NCBI GenBank assembly: GCA_963682055.1
Contig: OY821744.1
Location: 8,720,835 to 8,784,834, forward strand
Direction of reading: 5' to 3'
DNA length: 64,000 bases
Origin: Primula veris
Taxonomy: Eukaryota; Streptophyta; Magnoliopsida; Ericales; Primulaceae
Positions 47,140-58,459 of the stretch are shown in pieces. The notes beneath the pieces were generated by a model. That model did not search any database. It saw only the letters and a list, made by a program, of their open reading frames with translations, and was not told the DNA's origin. The position numbers were made by a program, and so were the translations under genes. Each line of letters begins with the position of its first letter. Position 1 is the first letter of the stretch.

Positions 47140-48150
47140 TACATGTGAAAAAAAACGATAAAAAGACCAAAATATAACATTAGAAACATGACCAAATGTG
47201 CATCCGAAATACGAGGGTTGGTCACCGACAATATTGGGGATTAACCTCCAAGCAATAAGGTAAATGACCTCTATGTAAGTTAGATTAGATAACTTTCCAA
47301 AATAAAAACTATACAAGTAAATTTAGCTATAAAACCTAGTTTATAGCCACAATATAGAACAAAGAAGACTAAGGTAGGGTCTCTCCTATTATTTTTAAGC
47401 GAACATATGTTTTTTATTAACTATCTTCATAAGTAACATTCTTTGTAGACTTGTCGGATGGATAATCGGAGAAATTTAAAACAAAATTAGAATATCGGAT
47501 AGAAGTACACTCATCCTTATATTTGTCATCACTATCCATAAAACATTTTACCTCATGTGTAACTCCTTAGTGGTAGCTTTCCCCACCATTGAGGAGGTAC
47601 TTCTAATTTGGTTATTGTTTCAAAATATTTAAAACATTTTATTAATATTTTTGGATGTTTTGTCGAGTTTTTAGATTCTAAAATGCTTAAAAAGTATGAA
47701 TAACAATAAATAAATAAATCGCAACTAGAAATAGTGACAAAATATTGACATATTTGTTGTTTGAATTTATAAAAATATAAGAAGAAAATGTTATAGTAGT
47801 AAAAACCACAATGAGAGGGCCTGAATTTCATGACAGTTCACCTTAATTTATTCGTTGAACTAGAACGCTAAAGTTTGAATTTTTGTTCTTCATCAAATTA
47901 ATCGTTCTTTTATCTTAGCACGAGGAATGTTATCGTCCATATTAGGTAAATTTTAGTTTCATCAACCAGAAAACCCCCCACATGCTAATACTATACGATT
48001 ATCCAATGATTTAAAATACAAATATATAGGCGATAATTAGATGGGGCCTAGATAATTGGCGAAAATAATAGCTGGTAAATTAAGCGGAATTATGCATGAT
48101 TGATCATAGACGACCTATCTTCGGCTAATACCCGTCTTACGGTTAGAATA
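47140..48150. other. No gene recognised
   Basis: AT-rich sequence with low-complexity open frames only. Confidence 0.4.
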
Positions 48151-48154
48151 TGAA

Positions 48155-48245
48155 GGTGATAAGTTTACAAACAATATGGGTAAATTTAGATATTCTCAAT
48201 CCATAAACCAGTGTCAAAATCCATAAAAGAACACACGAATATAGA
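48155..48245 (+). repeat. Diverged copy of the 5' flank of the gene at 51738
   Basis: GATAAGTTTACAAACAATAT, TAAACCAGTGTCAAAA and CCATAAAAGAACACACGAATA align in order with 51586-51680 (GATAAGTTTACAAAACAATA, TAAACCCTGTCAAAA, CCCAAAGAAGACCAGAGAA). Both members are in the same orientation and flank the LINE relic. Confidence 0.5.
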
Positions 48246-48484
48246 TAGTGATAAACTGATAATGTTGTAATATTTAGTGTTTTAAAAGACGAACATGACG
48301 CCTAATAAATTAAAAGGATTAAACAATTAAACGGTAATTAAATGTAACTAGGCATGATTAGACGTTGAACATCTTATTTCCGTCTAAAACACGTCTTTTT
48401 TTAAAAAAAATTAAATGGACCAACTATATTAATAATAAAAAGGGGTGACTTGCCCGGAAGCGAAGCAATTACACGATAATGAGA

Positions 48485-49165
48485 AAAATCGAAGCTAACT
48501 TACAACAAGTTTGGGGTTTAGTCTCCACACTCTAATAAAAAACCTATCTCGACAAAAACTACTAAATTTTCCATATCTATTCATATAATTCACTATAAAA
48601 AATTCAATCAAGCGAAAAGTATTGCCGAAACTCGACTTTGCATTCCCAAACATTCTATTGTTTCTTTCTCTCCAAATCCAATAAACCGTTGAAGCAAATA
48701 AAATTTTCCCGAGCCTAACTGAAGCCGACTCTCCTTTGAACATGTCGGAAGCCCATTCTAACCATTGTGACCACAAATTCATCGATCCAATAAACCCGGA
48801 TTTGGCTCTTCCTAATGCCCAAACCCTTTTCGAAAATTCGCATTCGAAGAATAAGTGATCGATACTTTCTGCTTGCTTGAGAGAAAGAGGGCAACCGTTA
48901 ACGCCTATGATATTCATCTTTTGAAGTCTATCCGACGTTGCTAGACGATTCAAAATAACAAGCCAACAAATAAAACTACACTTCAAAGGGATGTAACTAG
49001 ACCAAACAATACAATACCAGTCCACATTTGGACTCGTCAAACGAATCGAGTCCCAAGCGGATTTGACGGTGAAACCATGAACCGGGTCTAAAGACCACAC
49101 AATGGACGGTTCTAGGTTCGGATCGGAGAAGGGGACAAGAGGGGCCGGGGTATTAGAATGATTAG
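48485..49165 (-). pseudogene. L1-type LINE 3' end: RT zinc-binding domain
   Basis: Reads SIVWSLDPVHGFTVKSAWDS, IPLKCSFICWLVILNRLATS, CPLSLKQAESIDHLFFECEF and KILFASTVYWIWRERNNRMF, ending in RLNPKLVVS. This is the zinc-binding C-terminus of a plant L1 ORF2. The 3' flank ends in an AATATTAATAATAAAAA-like tail region near 48430-48450. Confidence 0.8.
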
Positions 49166-49845
49166 TATTATTATTTGGAGGTGGGAAATGGGCTGACAAG
49201 GAGGGTATGGGGTTTGATAATGGTGACAAAGATGGGTTTTTCCGACGATGACGGACGGTGTTGTTCCGTCGTTTGGCGGTGGCTTTGGAGATGGCTAAGG
49301 GTAGGAGGTCTGAGAGCTCGTTGATTGGAGGTGGTTGGGGGTGGTAGATAGGACATTGGCTCCGACGAAGGGGGTGGCCGGAGCTCCGGCGAGATGGTCG
49401 TGCTCCAATGGAGATGTAGATGGGTTCGGGGGAACCGGTTCGACAAAGTGGGTCCATTGATGGTGGTGATGAGATGAAAGGGAGGTTGTAGTGTTGCGAA
49501 ATTAGGAGGTGTGTTTTTGTTAGTTAGTGAGTCACTATTTGCTATAGGTGGAAAATTTTGGCTAAGGCATGGGGAAAAAAGTGAGGGGTTACTGGCCAAA
49601 ATTTGGCTAAGGCATTGAGTATGAGAATTAACATTATAAGAGGAGTCCATTAGTGTTGGGTCATTTTGGTGGCTAATGAGAGTTCGGGGTATGTCAGAAT
49701 GGTGTCTCTGGGACGGAGACGGAAAAAAGGGGGACCCGGGAATAGGGTTCAACACACACGCACACAAAAATAATTCACACTCAACACACACATTTTTTAA
49801 AAACACACACAAAATAGTTTTCAAACACCGGTCTTATAAGTAAAA
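49166..49845 (-). other. GC-rich segment separating two parts of an L1 relic
   Basis: Open on the minus strand (for example MDSSYNVNSHTQCLSQILA at about 49650 downward and PEPIYISIGARPSRRSSGHP), Ser/Pro/Thr-rich with clearly higher GC than the neighbourhood. It takes the place of the roughly 80-100 residues that normally link RT and zinc-binding region. It may be the 5' or ORF1 part of an internally deleted L1, or foreign sequence captured by it. Confidence 0.45.
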
Positions 49846-49849
49846 TATT

Positions 49850-51556
49850 GCGCCAAAACCATACACACTTAGAGGTGAGCTCTAAGAGACCAAAAATCAC
49901 GACCTTTCAATCTATAGATTACCACCCAAGTTTTTCAAACGGAAGAGTATATTGGATTCAAAAGAAACCAAATGTGTTTGCAAACTAACGCTTTGTTCCA
50001 CTCCTTGATTTTTTTAATTCCCAAGCCCCCTTCACAAAATTGTTTCGTAACTTTATCCCAAGAAACATTCGCTCATTTACTGGAAAGCTCCATCCCCGAC
50101 CAAAGGACCTTCCGTAAGACCCTCTCTATGGAATTGATGACTGAGGTGGGGAGAATAAAGTGGGTACTCCAATAGACTTGGATACTAAGCAAAACCGATT
50201 TGATAAGTTGGAGCCTACCCGCAAAGGAAAGGAACCGAATGGTCCAAGAAGTCACTTTCCTAGTGATTCTATCTACTAAAATCACACAATCACCTAATTT
50301 AAGTCTCGTCAACACAAGAAGGACCCCAAGATACTTTATAGGAAGGGTTCCCGCTTTGAATCCTAACCTAGCCGAAATATAGTAAGCTAGCTCATTATCT
50401 ATACCCGCGGTAAACACCTCCTTTTTTTCGTCGTTAGGAACCATTCCAGGGAAGCTTGAGAAATCATTTAAGGACGAATTCAAAGTAGATGCGGAGGTGA
50501 AGTCACCCATAGAAAATAGAAATAAATCGTCGGCAAAGCAAAGATGCGTCAAGTTCAATTTATCGCATTTGGCATGATATCTAAAATCGGGAGAGGTAGT
50601 TTGAATAGATAAAATCCGGGTGAGGACATTCATACATATAACGAAGAGGTATGAAGAGAGGGGGTCTCCTTGACGCAGCCCTCTCCCTCCCTTAAAGAAT
50701 CCCTCAAGTCCTTCATTCAACGAGATGGAGAATGACGGGGTTGTGACACATTCTTTAACCCAACGAATATAAGAGTTCGGAAAGCCAAGAGCTCAAAGTG
50801 TGTCCCATATGAACTCCCATCTCACCGAATCGTATGCTTTCATAATGTCGACTTTAACCGCTAGTCTTGGAGGTCCTCCTTCGAGGTGGTAGCCTTTGAG
50901 CAGTTATTGGGCAAGAAAGATATTATCGCTTATTTGCCTTCCTTTAACAAAAGTGGATTGGTTCTCCTCAATAATCTCGGGAAGAAGTAGCTTTAGCCTA
51001 TTCGCTAGGAGTTTAGAGATGCACTTGTATATCGTATTGCAACACGAAATCGGCCTAAAATCCTTGAGGGATGTCGGGTTTAGCGTTTTAGGGGCTAAGG
51101 TTAAAATAGTGGCATTCGCTTGCCTTAACAACGAACCCGAGCAAAAAAAACTCCTTAATAGCTTCTATAATATCGCTCCCTACTATATTCCACGCCGTTC
51201 TAAAGAAAGTCGCATTGAAACCATCGGGACCCGTAGCCTTATTTGGGTGTAGGCTAAACATGCATTCTTTTATTTCTTCGTCGGAGAACGGGGCCAATAA
51301 AAAAGCAGCCATGTGACAAGTTATTATTTTCGAGACTATAGTGTCGACGGGTGCTTTTTCCAGGGTACAAAACGGTGGATCTTTGCCCCAACAGATTTCT
51401 ATAGAAATTTACAACCGCAACGCTAACGGACGGAGGGTCGGAAACGGTGGTGGTTTCGTTGATTTGCAAGGAAGTAATTCTATTCAAATTGTTGTGCTTG
51501 TTTATGCAATGGTGGAAAAAATCAGAGTTTTTATCCCACACTCGCATAATCAAAGT
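49850..51556 (-). pseudogene. L1-type LINE reverse transcriptase relic
   Basis: Minus strand order: VWDKNSDFFHHCINKHN, MFSLHPNKATGPDGFNATFF, TLNPTSLKDFRPISCCNTIY, STFVKGRQISDNI, RGLRQGDPLSSYLFVICMNV, the catalytic FADDLFLF, PIKYLGVLL and FAGRLQLIKSVLLSIQVYW, then KALVCKHIWFLLNPI up to about 49850. Several frameshifts and stops. The endonuclease is missing at the 5' end. It ends only about 180 bp upstream of the gene at 51738. Confidence 0.87.
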
Positions 51557-51639
51557 TAAAAATTAAAATATACAAGTCAAAAAGTGATAAGTTTACAAAA
51601 CAATAGGGTTAAAATTTAAAATTTCCCCAAATTTATAAA

Positions 51640-51737
51640 CCCTGTCAAAACCCAAAGAAGACCAGAGAAGACAAGAACATTCAAGAAGACACACATAGAT
51701 AGATATAGATATAGATATAGAGAGAGAAACAAAAAAA
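51640..51737 (+). promoter_or_regulatory. 5' leader region of the unrecognised gene
   Basis: Purine-rich leader with an AGATAT repeat (about 51700-51720) and AGAGAGAGAAAC just before the ATG, a plant-like context ending AAAAAAATG. No clear TATA box between it and the LINE relic. Confidence 0.45.
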
Positions 51738-54700
51738 ATGTCAGGAGAGAGAAAGAGAACAGTGACCCTAACCTGCCCCTCAATCCCAAAAACAACAAAA
51801 TTAATAATATATGACAATTATAAAATAGATATCGGGTCAATATCACGGGTATTCGGGTTAGACCCGGCAAGCGTAAAGATAAACGGGCACTTTATAAGTA
51901 GAGGACCCGACTTGGTTTCCTCTTCGGTGACGTGGCGGTCACTTATCTCTTTTTTTAGTTCGCGTGGTTTGTCTACCGGAGATTCTGAGTCCCGTGCCTT
52001 GGTTGTTGATGGGAAGCTTTGTAAACCCGGAACTAAGCGTAAGTAGCAGCTATTTTTTTTCTAGTTTTTGTTTTTGTTTTTTTAATGGAAAAAATTATAG
52101 TTTTTGATAGGCTTAGCCAAAACAGTAATTAGTAATTTTGCTTACTAATTAGTTATTTTAAACTCTTTGAGTAGCTGCTATATGTTCCTTTTAAAGTTTT
52201 TTGGATTGTTTTTGTAAGGGGAAAAAAATGTTGTGGGTTTTAGGAGCAGGGATGGCTTTAGTATGAGCCAAATCAGTAATTCCTAATTTTGCTTAGGTGA
52301 CGATGAACAGGAAGGCGAAGGAAAAAGATGCAAAGTATATTCGACGTGTTCTAGACAACTCAGGGCTTGTTTGCGTAATCCCGTAGGAAATAAATAGGGG
52401 CTATTGAATTAGATGAACTAAAACTGTACAACTACATCAAAAGATGGGGCCATCAGCTTAAGCTTTAAAGTTTATTCAAGCCAAACAATCACATATGCTC
52501 ATCTTTTAATTTTGCCGAACAAATGCGTACGTGCAACTTATGAGGAGAAAAGAGCAAATAGTTGAGCTTAAAATCTGAAAGCAAACAATTTCTTGATTGC
52601 AATGGGGTAGACAAAACTAAGTAGAAAACATAAAAAAGGGAGATTGGACTGAACAAACAATAATTATCCAACATACTCATGTAAAAGTTACCCATTATGA
52701 CTTATCATGTGGCTGATATTAAGTTAAATGTATTAGATGTTGATGTGATTTTCTTGTGATGTCTTGTTTGGGAACTCGTCGTATAGACTAATTCAAACTT
52801 CCCGGAATTAAGTATAATTGATGGTGATGTTTTGTTGATTGATTTCATAAGATTGGAGGAACTTTTGTTCCGTTTATGTTGCTAAACTGGCTTCTGACAA
52901 GAAAGGGGAATTGGATTTTCATTTACTCTCTGACTCCTGTGCGCATTTTTTTAAAGAAATTGTCAAGTTTTTTATTTATTTGGTTTGTAAGGGTACTTCA
53001 TTGTGATATGAGTATGACTGAGGCTTCCTCTAAATAATAGGTACATTTAGAAACTTCGTAGATCTGTATCTCATGTTCAATACGCTACATCACTTTGCTG
53101 GAGTTTGGAGATTTCTATATACTTTAACAAAAGAATATGTTGAAACCAACTACCCTTGGAAAAAGATAACCCTTCAAATTGTATGACATCCTCTTCAAGA
53201 AAAAAGGAACTTGAGTTCACTCTTTCTTTGTTTTTCTAGGTGGCACCCCTACTCCCTTCAGTATTTGGGATTTTTCGACCGCTCTGATTATACATTAAGA
53301 ATATCAGTAGAATTAACTTAAATATGAAACGTGTTGATTTGAACATTTATCTATGGTTTATACTACAGAAACTTGTTTTTGCCAGTTGCTAGTTCTTGCG
53401 ACTGTAAGAATTAATGATTGCCTGCTTGGTGTTTAGTATAATGTTACGTCTTTCAAGTTTTCTTCACATTGTGTGCTAAATAACAGTATCATTAAACAAG
53501 AATATATGAACTAAAACATTTATGATTTCTATTAAGATGCCATTTATAGATTGCCCTGACAAAATTCTCTTGACTAGCAAAGGTGCATTCTGTGTGATTG
53601 TATACTCTATATCCCTTTTCGCTTGTTGTGTGATCCAGTCACCAGATAGTTTTCCCAATCTAGTAAATGCAAAAATTTAGACTTCTAGGCTTCTAGCTTT
53701 TTGAAATTTTCTCCGCTATGCCTACTTTTCAATAATCAAAGGAAAAACGGAACAATGACTTGAAACTTCAGAGGTGCAATTCCCAACCACCTTTTTCTAC
53801 TCCGGTATGCTTACTTTTCAATAATGAACAATGACTTCAACTGCAAAGGTGCCATTCTCAACCAGCTTTGTTAGTTATTTGTCTTTTATTCATTGATTTA
53901 TAGATCTGCTCTTTTGTTGTTCGACTGTGTCTTTCATTAACTGTTTGGTAAAATTTTGAAAGTAGGTATTGGATTAATTGCATCTTGGCTAATTGTCCAG
54001 GAATATGCGTACATGATTCATTCTAGAAGGCATAGTAAAATATATGGAAGAGTTATGTTAAGGGTTGTTAGGGTGTTGGGAAGTGGGGAAGTACTTGCAT
54101 CTTCTGGACATGTTTACATTTCCTGTTTTAGAGTTATTTTTATTTTTGAAACTGGACATGTTTACATTTCCTGTTTAAATTGACATCTTCACCTTTTCTA
54201 TTTGACTTATTGGCATGATGAAATGTTTTCCTGTGTTAGTTCAAGAAAGCTGGTGAAACATATATTATTCTAATAAGATATTTTGTGAACTTTTCTCATC
54301 TGTTTTCCTGTTTAATTCTGCAGGAGCACAAGAAATAGATGACACAGACAATGAAATTTACTACAGCAGTAGCATCATTGCAAACTTGAGAATACAGCTA
54401 GGAGACATTAACTTAGTCAAGAATAAAAAGCTAAAAGGAAACAGTTCAGGTATGTCAAGCCATGGCGTGCATTCGTTGTTTATTGAATTATCATTTCAAT
54501 TTGCCTTTATCAATTTCCCACCTATTTATTTATATGATCTATCAATTTCCCACTTTTTTATTTATATGATCTATGTATTATACCCTGTCCTGGAGGACAT
54601 TTATCTGGGAAGCTATAAATATAAATGTGAACAATTATTGTTGGTTAATCTGAGAAATATTTATTTTACCAGAACATTAAATTTTATGTCTTTCTTTTAT

Positions 54701-54905
54701 GCACGCAGTAACATGATCATACTATATTATCTTCTTTTTCCCCCAAAGCTAATGAGAAAATGCAATATGTAGCTTATTTTTGTGTTTTTTTTTTCCAGAA
54801 TATATTGATCGGAATGACCAAGTCAGTATCGACAATGGCTTTAGCTTGAAAAGGAAGCGACAACAGGAAGACTTCTTCCCTTTGAAGAGATTAACAATCA
54901 AATAA
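51738..54905 (+). CDS. Three-exon gene of unrecognised family
   Basis: Exons 51738-52038, 54324-54449 and 54799-54905 join in frame through GC/GTAAGT-CTGCAG and CAG/GTATGT-TTCCAG sites and code 177 residues with TAA at 54903-54905. The N-terminal part looks like a compact domain (RKRTVTLTCPSIPKTTKLII, the SISRVFGLDPASVKINGHFI segment, TWRSLISFFSSRGLSTGDSE, ALVVDGKLCKPG). The middle is acidic then Lys-rich, and the C-terminus has a basic FSLKRKRQQ and FFPLKRL, which would suit nuclear targeting. The conserved-looking N-terminus and clean splice sites argue for a real, intact host gene. I do not recognise the family. Intron 1 (2285 bp) has two small tandem duplications (periods 89 bp at 53717 and 48 bp at 54104). 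Confidence 0.85.
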
Positions 54906-54946
54906 GACAACTAAGCTATCCAACTACAGGTTTAGATTATAAAAAG

Positions 54947-55349
54947 CTCTGTTTTAAAATTCGCGCTACATAGCGCTATGTAGCGCGAAATAGCGCTTTT
55001 TTGGTAAAAAACGCAACGAAAAATCACGATTTTGGGTGGAATTGCGCTAAAATCGCGCTATAGGGGACCAAAAGCGCAAAAATCGCGAAATTCTGGACCA
55101 AAAACGTAAATAGCGAGTTAAAAAAAAACAGCGGATCTAAATAATAAATATATATTGTGCAATTTTCATAAAAGTGTCTACAGTCCAGATGGTTAAGACT
55201 GTGCTGTAATTTCCGGCAGACCTGGGTTCGAAACTCACCAACAACAATTTTTTTTTTGATTTTTTTTTATTACTATCTAATATAACTATATTTTTTTATG
55301 GTTATATAGAGAAAACGCTATGATAGCGATAACGCTATTTAAAACACTG
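54947..55349. mobile_element. hAT-type MITE
   Basis: Ends CTCTGTTTTAAAATTCGCGC and (reversed) CAGTGTTTTAAATAGCGTTA, with the perfect 8-bp duplication ATAAAAAG at 54939-54946 and 55350-55357. It contains many TAGCGC/GCGCTA motifs. 403 bp, immediately 3' of the gene at 51738, so it may lie in its 3' UTR. Confidence 0.88.
55170..55262 (+). repeat. tRNA-derived (SINE-like) segment inside the hAT MITE
   Basis: CAGTCCAGATGGTTAAGAC resembles an A box, and GACCTGGGTTCGAAACTC, 32 bp further, a B box for RNA polymerase III; it is followed by a long T-rich stretch. Confidence 0.5.
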
Positions 55350-55776
55350 ATAAAAAGCATCAATCAACTCGTCATGGTTTAGCTGTTTTAGTTTGTTTTC
55401 AATCATTCTTCCCAGCTAACGAAAGACAATCTTCAGCGCAATCTTGTGGGTGAACAATAAAAAAAGAAGAAGAGAAGATGAGATGGTTACGAGTTATGAC
55501 TGCTTGTAAAAGGGATAAGATTATAAGGAAAAAGAGCTATGAGCTTCCAACATGGAACTTGGACCGGAAGTTGTACTTCTATTATATTAACACTATTAGT
55601 CTGTTACATGTTCACAAGTTAATAGCGCTATAATATCCAAACTTCAACAACGTAAATAGGCTTTTGTGAGTTAGATATCTCGTAATGGGAATGTCCAATA
55701 TTATTAAAAAGTTATTTGCCAATCTGCCATAACAGTTTTGCAATTTTGATGTATTTTCTTGTTGTTTTCTTTACAA

Positions 55777-55849
55777 GCTGTATTAACTCAGCTGGTAGAG
55801 CACATGCCTTTTAATTACCTCGTTGTGGGTTCGATTCACTTGAGAGTTC
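55777..55849 (+). tRNA. tRNA-Lys(UUU)-like relic
   Basis: Has a D-arm type ACTCAGCTGGTAGAGC, a CTTTTAA anticodon loop and a T-arm GTGGGTTCGATTCAC in the correct spacing for tRNA-Lys. The acceptor ends do not pair, so it is a pseudogene or the head of a SINE, not a working tRNA. Confidence 0.45.
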
Positions 55850-56190
55850 TGGTCATATGTTTACAGGGCACCTTCCTTTCCAGGACTTATTGTGCATTAG
55901 ACTTTCAGTTACCTCTTTTAAAAAATGAAGTACTCAAGGCAAGAAAGTTACCGTCTTTCAAGTACTTCCAAGTGATAACGCTCTTTTATTTCGCATAATA
56001 GCAATCAATACACCCGAACGATGAAGATGTTTTATTTCCACAAGTTGTTATGGTACCAATGATAATAAGTGTAATAGGTAACAAACATTTCTTCTGTGTG
56101 CTATCAGACCAATTTTCCTCGTTAAATTCTAATGTAAAGAACTAAAATTAAAAGTTTTGGATTAGGGAGATTTGTGCAAGTCTAATACCA
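55850..56190. other. No gene recognised
   Basis: AT-rich spacer between the tRNA-like relic and the next MITE. Confidence 0.4.
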
Positions 56191-56204
56191 GGGCAGGTTA
56201 GTTG

Positions 56205-57258
56205 GGGAGATTCTTTATTAAATACGCTGTTTACTTTTTTCTATAACAGACGTGGGATCCCATGTAGGCACTGCCACGTTGCTCTGCTATTTTTTTTATT
56301 TTTTTTATTATTTTTTTTTTATTTGTTCTAAAATATCAAAACTTTTTCAATTTTATCCAAAAATTTTCCTAATTTTATCCAAAAAATTTTCCAATTTTAT
56401 CCAAAAAAAAAAATATATCCATCAAACTTCTTCATATTTCAGATTAATATATTTTTTTATCAAATCAACGTCACTCTACCACTACAATTATCCCCAATTT
56501 TACCCAAAAAAAACTCCCAATTTACCAAAAAAAAACATCCTCAATTTTATAAAAAAAAACCCTAACCATCAACAATCAAATTCATTCGTATATCAAATTA
56601 ATATATTTTTTTCTCAAATTAATATCACTCTATCACTACATTTATCCCTAATTTTACCAAAAAAAAAAATATATATTCCAATTTACCAAAATAAAATCTG
56701 CCTCAATTTTACAAAAAATAAACTCTAACTATCGACCACCAAACTAATTCCTATATAAGAATTAGTTTGATATAGGAATTAGTTTGATGGTTGATTGTTA
56801 GAGTTTATTTTTTGTAAAATTGTGGGAGGTTTTATTTTGGTAAATTGGGATATATTTTTTTTTTGGTAAAATTGGTGATAAATGTAGTGGTAGAGTGATA
56901 TTGATTTGATAAAGAAATATATTAATTTGATATACGAATGAGTTTGATTGCTGATGGTTAGGGTTTTTTTTTAGTAAAATTGTAATGTTTTTTTTTGGTA
57001 AATTGGGAGAGGTTTTTTTTTTGGTAAAATTGGGGATAATTGTAGTGGTAGAGTGACGTTGATTTGATAAAAAAATATATTAAATGAAGAAGTTTGATGG
57101 ATATTTTTATTTTTTTTTATAAAATTGAAAAAAATTTGGGAAATTTTTGGATAAAATTGAAAAAGTTTTTGATATTTTAGAACAAATAAAAAAAAATAAT
57201 AATAATAATAATAGCAGAGCAACGTGGCAGTGCCACAGTATTTAATAAAGAATGCCCC
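56205..57258. mobile_element. Fold-back Mutator-type MITE
   Basis: Two arms of about 500 bp meet at about 56755 and share GGCACTGCCACGTTGCTCTG and TTTTGATATTTTAGAACAAA. Outer ends GGGAGATTCTTTATTAAAT and (reversed) GGGGCATTCTTTATTAAAT. Flanks GGTTAGTTG (56196-56204) and GGTTACTTG (57259-57267) match at 8 of 9 bases, a Mutator-like target size. The left arm has about 36 bp extra near 56233-56268. The Lys-rich open frames here are low-complexity artefacts. Confidence 0.82.
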
Positions 57259-57267
57259 GGTTACTTG

Positions 57268-57770
57268 ACTCTGTGAGTTATTTTAGAGATATTTACATGT
57301 CTCTGTTTAGTATTTTATTTAAGCTACCATCAAATCTTTCACCTATCAAAGAAGCAGTCGAAAATGATCAGCCAATTCCGATACTTTTCGAGCAAAATGC
57401 TAGCTTTTACTCAACCAATCCCATCTGCACTTGAAAGTTGGTATGGTACCGCATCAACCATACGTATTATGCTTTTACCTGCTAAACCAATCTCGTGTCT
57501 TTCAGTTATTCGTTCTTCAGAAAATTTAGTAACATTCCATCATGTGTAGGAAATCAAATTTACGACAACGGTTGGTAAAATTGAACTTATATAAACACAT
57601 GACACTAAGTGTAATTTTAACGTATTAACAGGGAATAGATATATATATATATATAGACCGTGTTGGCGTGTTATTTTTATATATATATAGACCCAACAAA
57701 CGTTTCTAGTTCCACTTTTTTTTTTCTCTAGTTGTTTTCTTTTTATGATGAATTGATGATTTTAACATGC
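57268..57770. other. No gene recognised
   Basis: Contains an open stretch at 57252-57549 in two frames (ENDQPIPILFEQNASFYSTN, then WYGTASTIRIMLLPAKP) that looks like decayed coding sequence but matches no family I know. Confidence 0.35.
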
Positions 57771-57773
57771 TAT

Positions 57774-58085
57774 TAGGCAGTGCCAGCCCGGTATTCGGAA
57801 CACCTAATGCTTAAGTTTTTTTTTTCTCGATAAAAACAAATCAAAAATAAAATAAAATGAAAATTGTAACTAAAGAGCTTTGAATCCATGATCTCATATG
57901 TAAACTATCAAACTTCTCTATTATTTGAGTTATTCCAATAAATTATAAACAAATTAGTGTTTAATATTTTTATTTTAACTACTAATTATATTAAAAATAT
58001 AGTCGGATATTGCCCGTAATTTTTTTTCCGAATGCATTGCCCAAGTCTTACTCGATTTTTGTCTGGGCCGCCCCTGCTACCGGGT
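57774..58085. mobile_element. Short repeat with AGGGGCGGCCCAG-type end
   Basis: The right end reversed reads GGTAGCAGGGGCGGCCCAGA and the left reads GGCAGTGCCAGCCCGGTATT. The internal GCTTTGAATCCATGATCTC and TTGCCCGTAATT stretches are typical of widespread plant non-coding repeats. It is related in style to the element at 12837-13531. No target duplication fixed. Confidence 0.4.
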
Positions 58086-58277
58086 GGAGTAATTAGTATC
58101 TGGTTTAAATTGACTACAACACCTATTAGGTAGAAAAAAAAACAATACTTTACCATGTAATTTGAAAAAAGTTACTAGTTTTTGCGTTTCATTCCTGCCA
58201 AGAGACAAGGGCTTCGTAGAAAAACTTTTCTAGAAGCCATTGGCGATATTCATTCCCACCAAGAGACGAGGGCTTCG

Positions 58278-58449
58278 GCAGCCATTAAACAGTTTCGACG
58301 AATGGAGCCGTAAGAGTTCAAGGGTGAAGGTGACCCAATGATGGTTAAGGAGTGGATCATCAATTGTGAACGGATCTTTGACGTCATAGAATTGACTGAG
58401 GATGATCTTAAAGAAAAGGCCGCTAAGTTTTATTTATAAGCCGATGGTG
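58278..58449 (+). pseudogene. Retrotransposon gag fragment (Ty3/gypsy type)
   Basis: Reads AAIKQFRRMEP, TAA, EFKGEGDPMMVKEWIINCER, IFDVIELTEDDLKEKAAKFY, TAA, ADGG. The pattern EFKG-DP-V-EW-ERIF is the gag capsid domain of plant gypsy elements. No other part is present. Confidence 0.75.
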
Positions 58450-58459
58450 GAGGAGTATG

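Noticed and set aside
50896..51252. 118-codon plus-strand frame
   Set aside because: Antisense of the L1 reverse transcriptase.
56252..57222. Lys/Phe/Tyr-rich frames of 158 and 83 codons
   Set aside because: They follow poly-A and poly-T runs inside a fold-back MITE.
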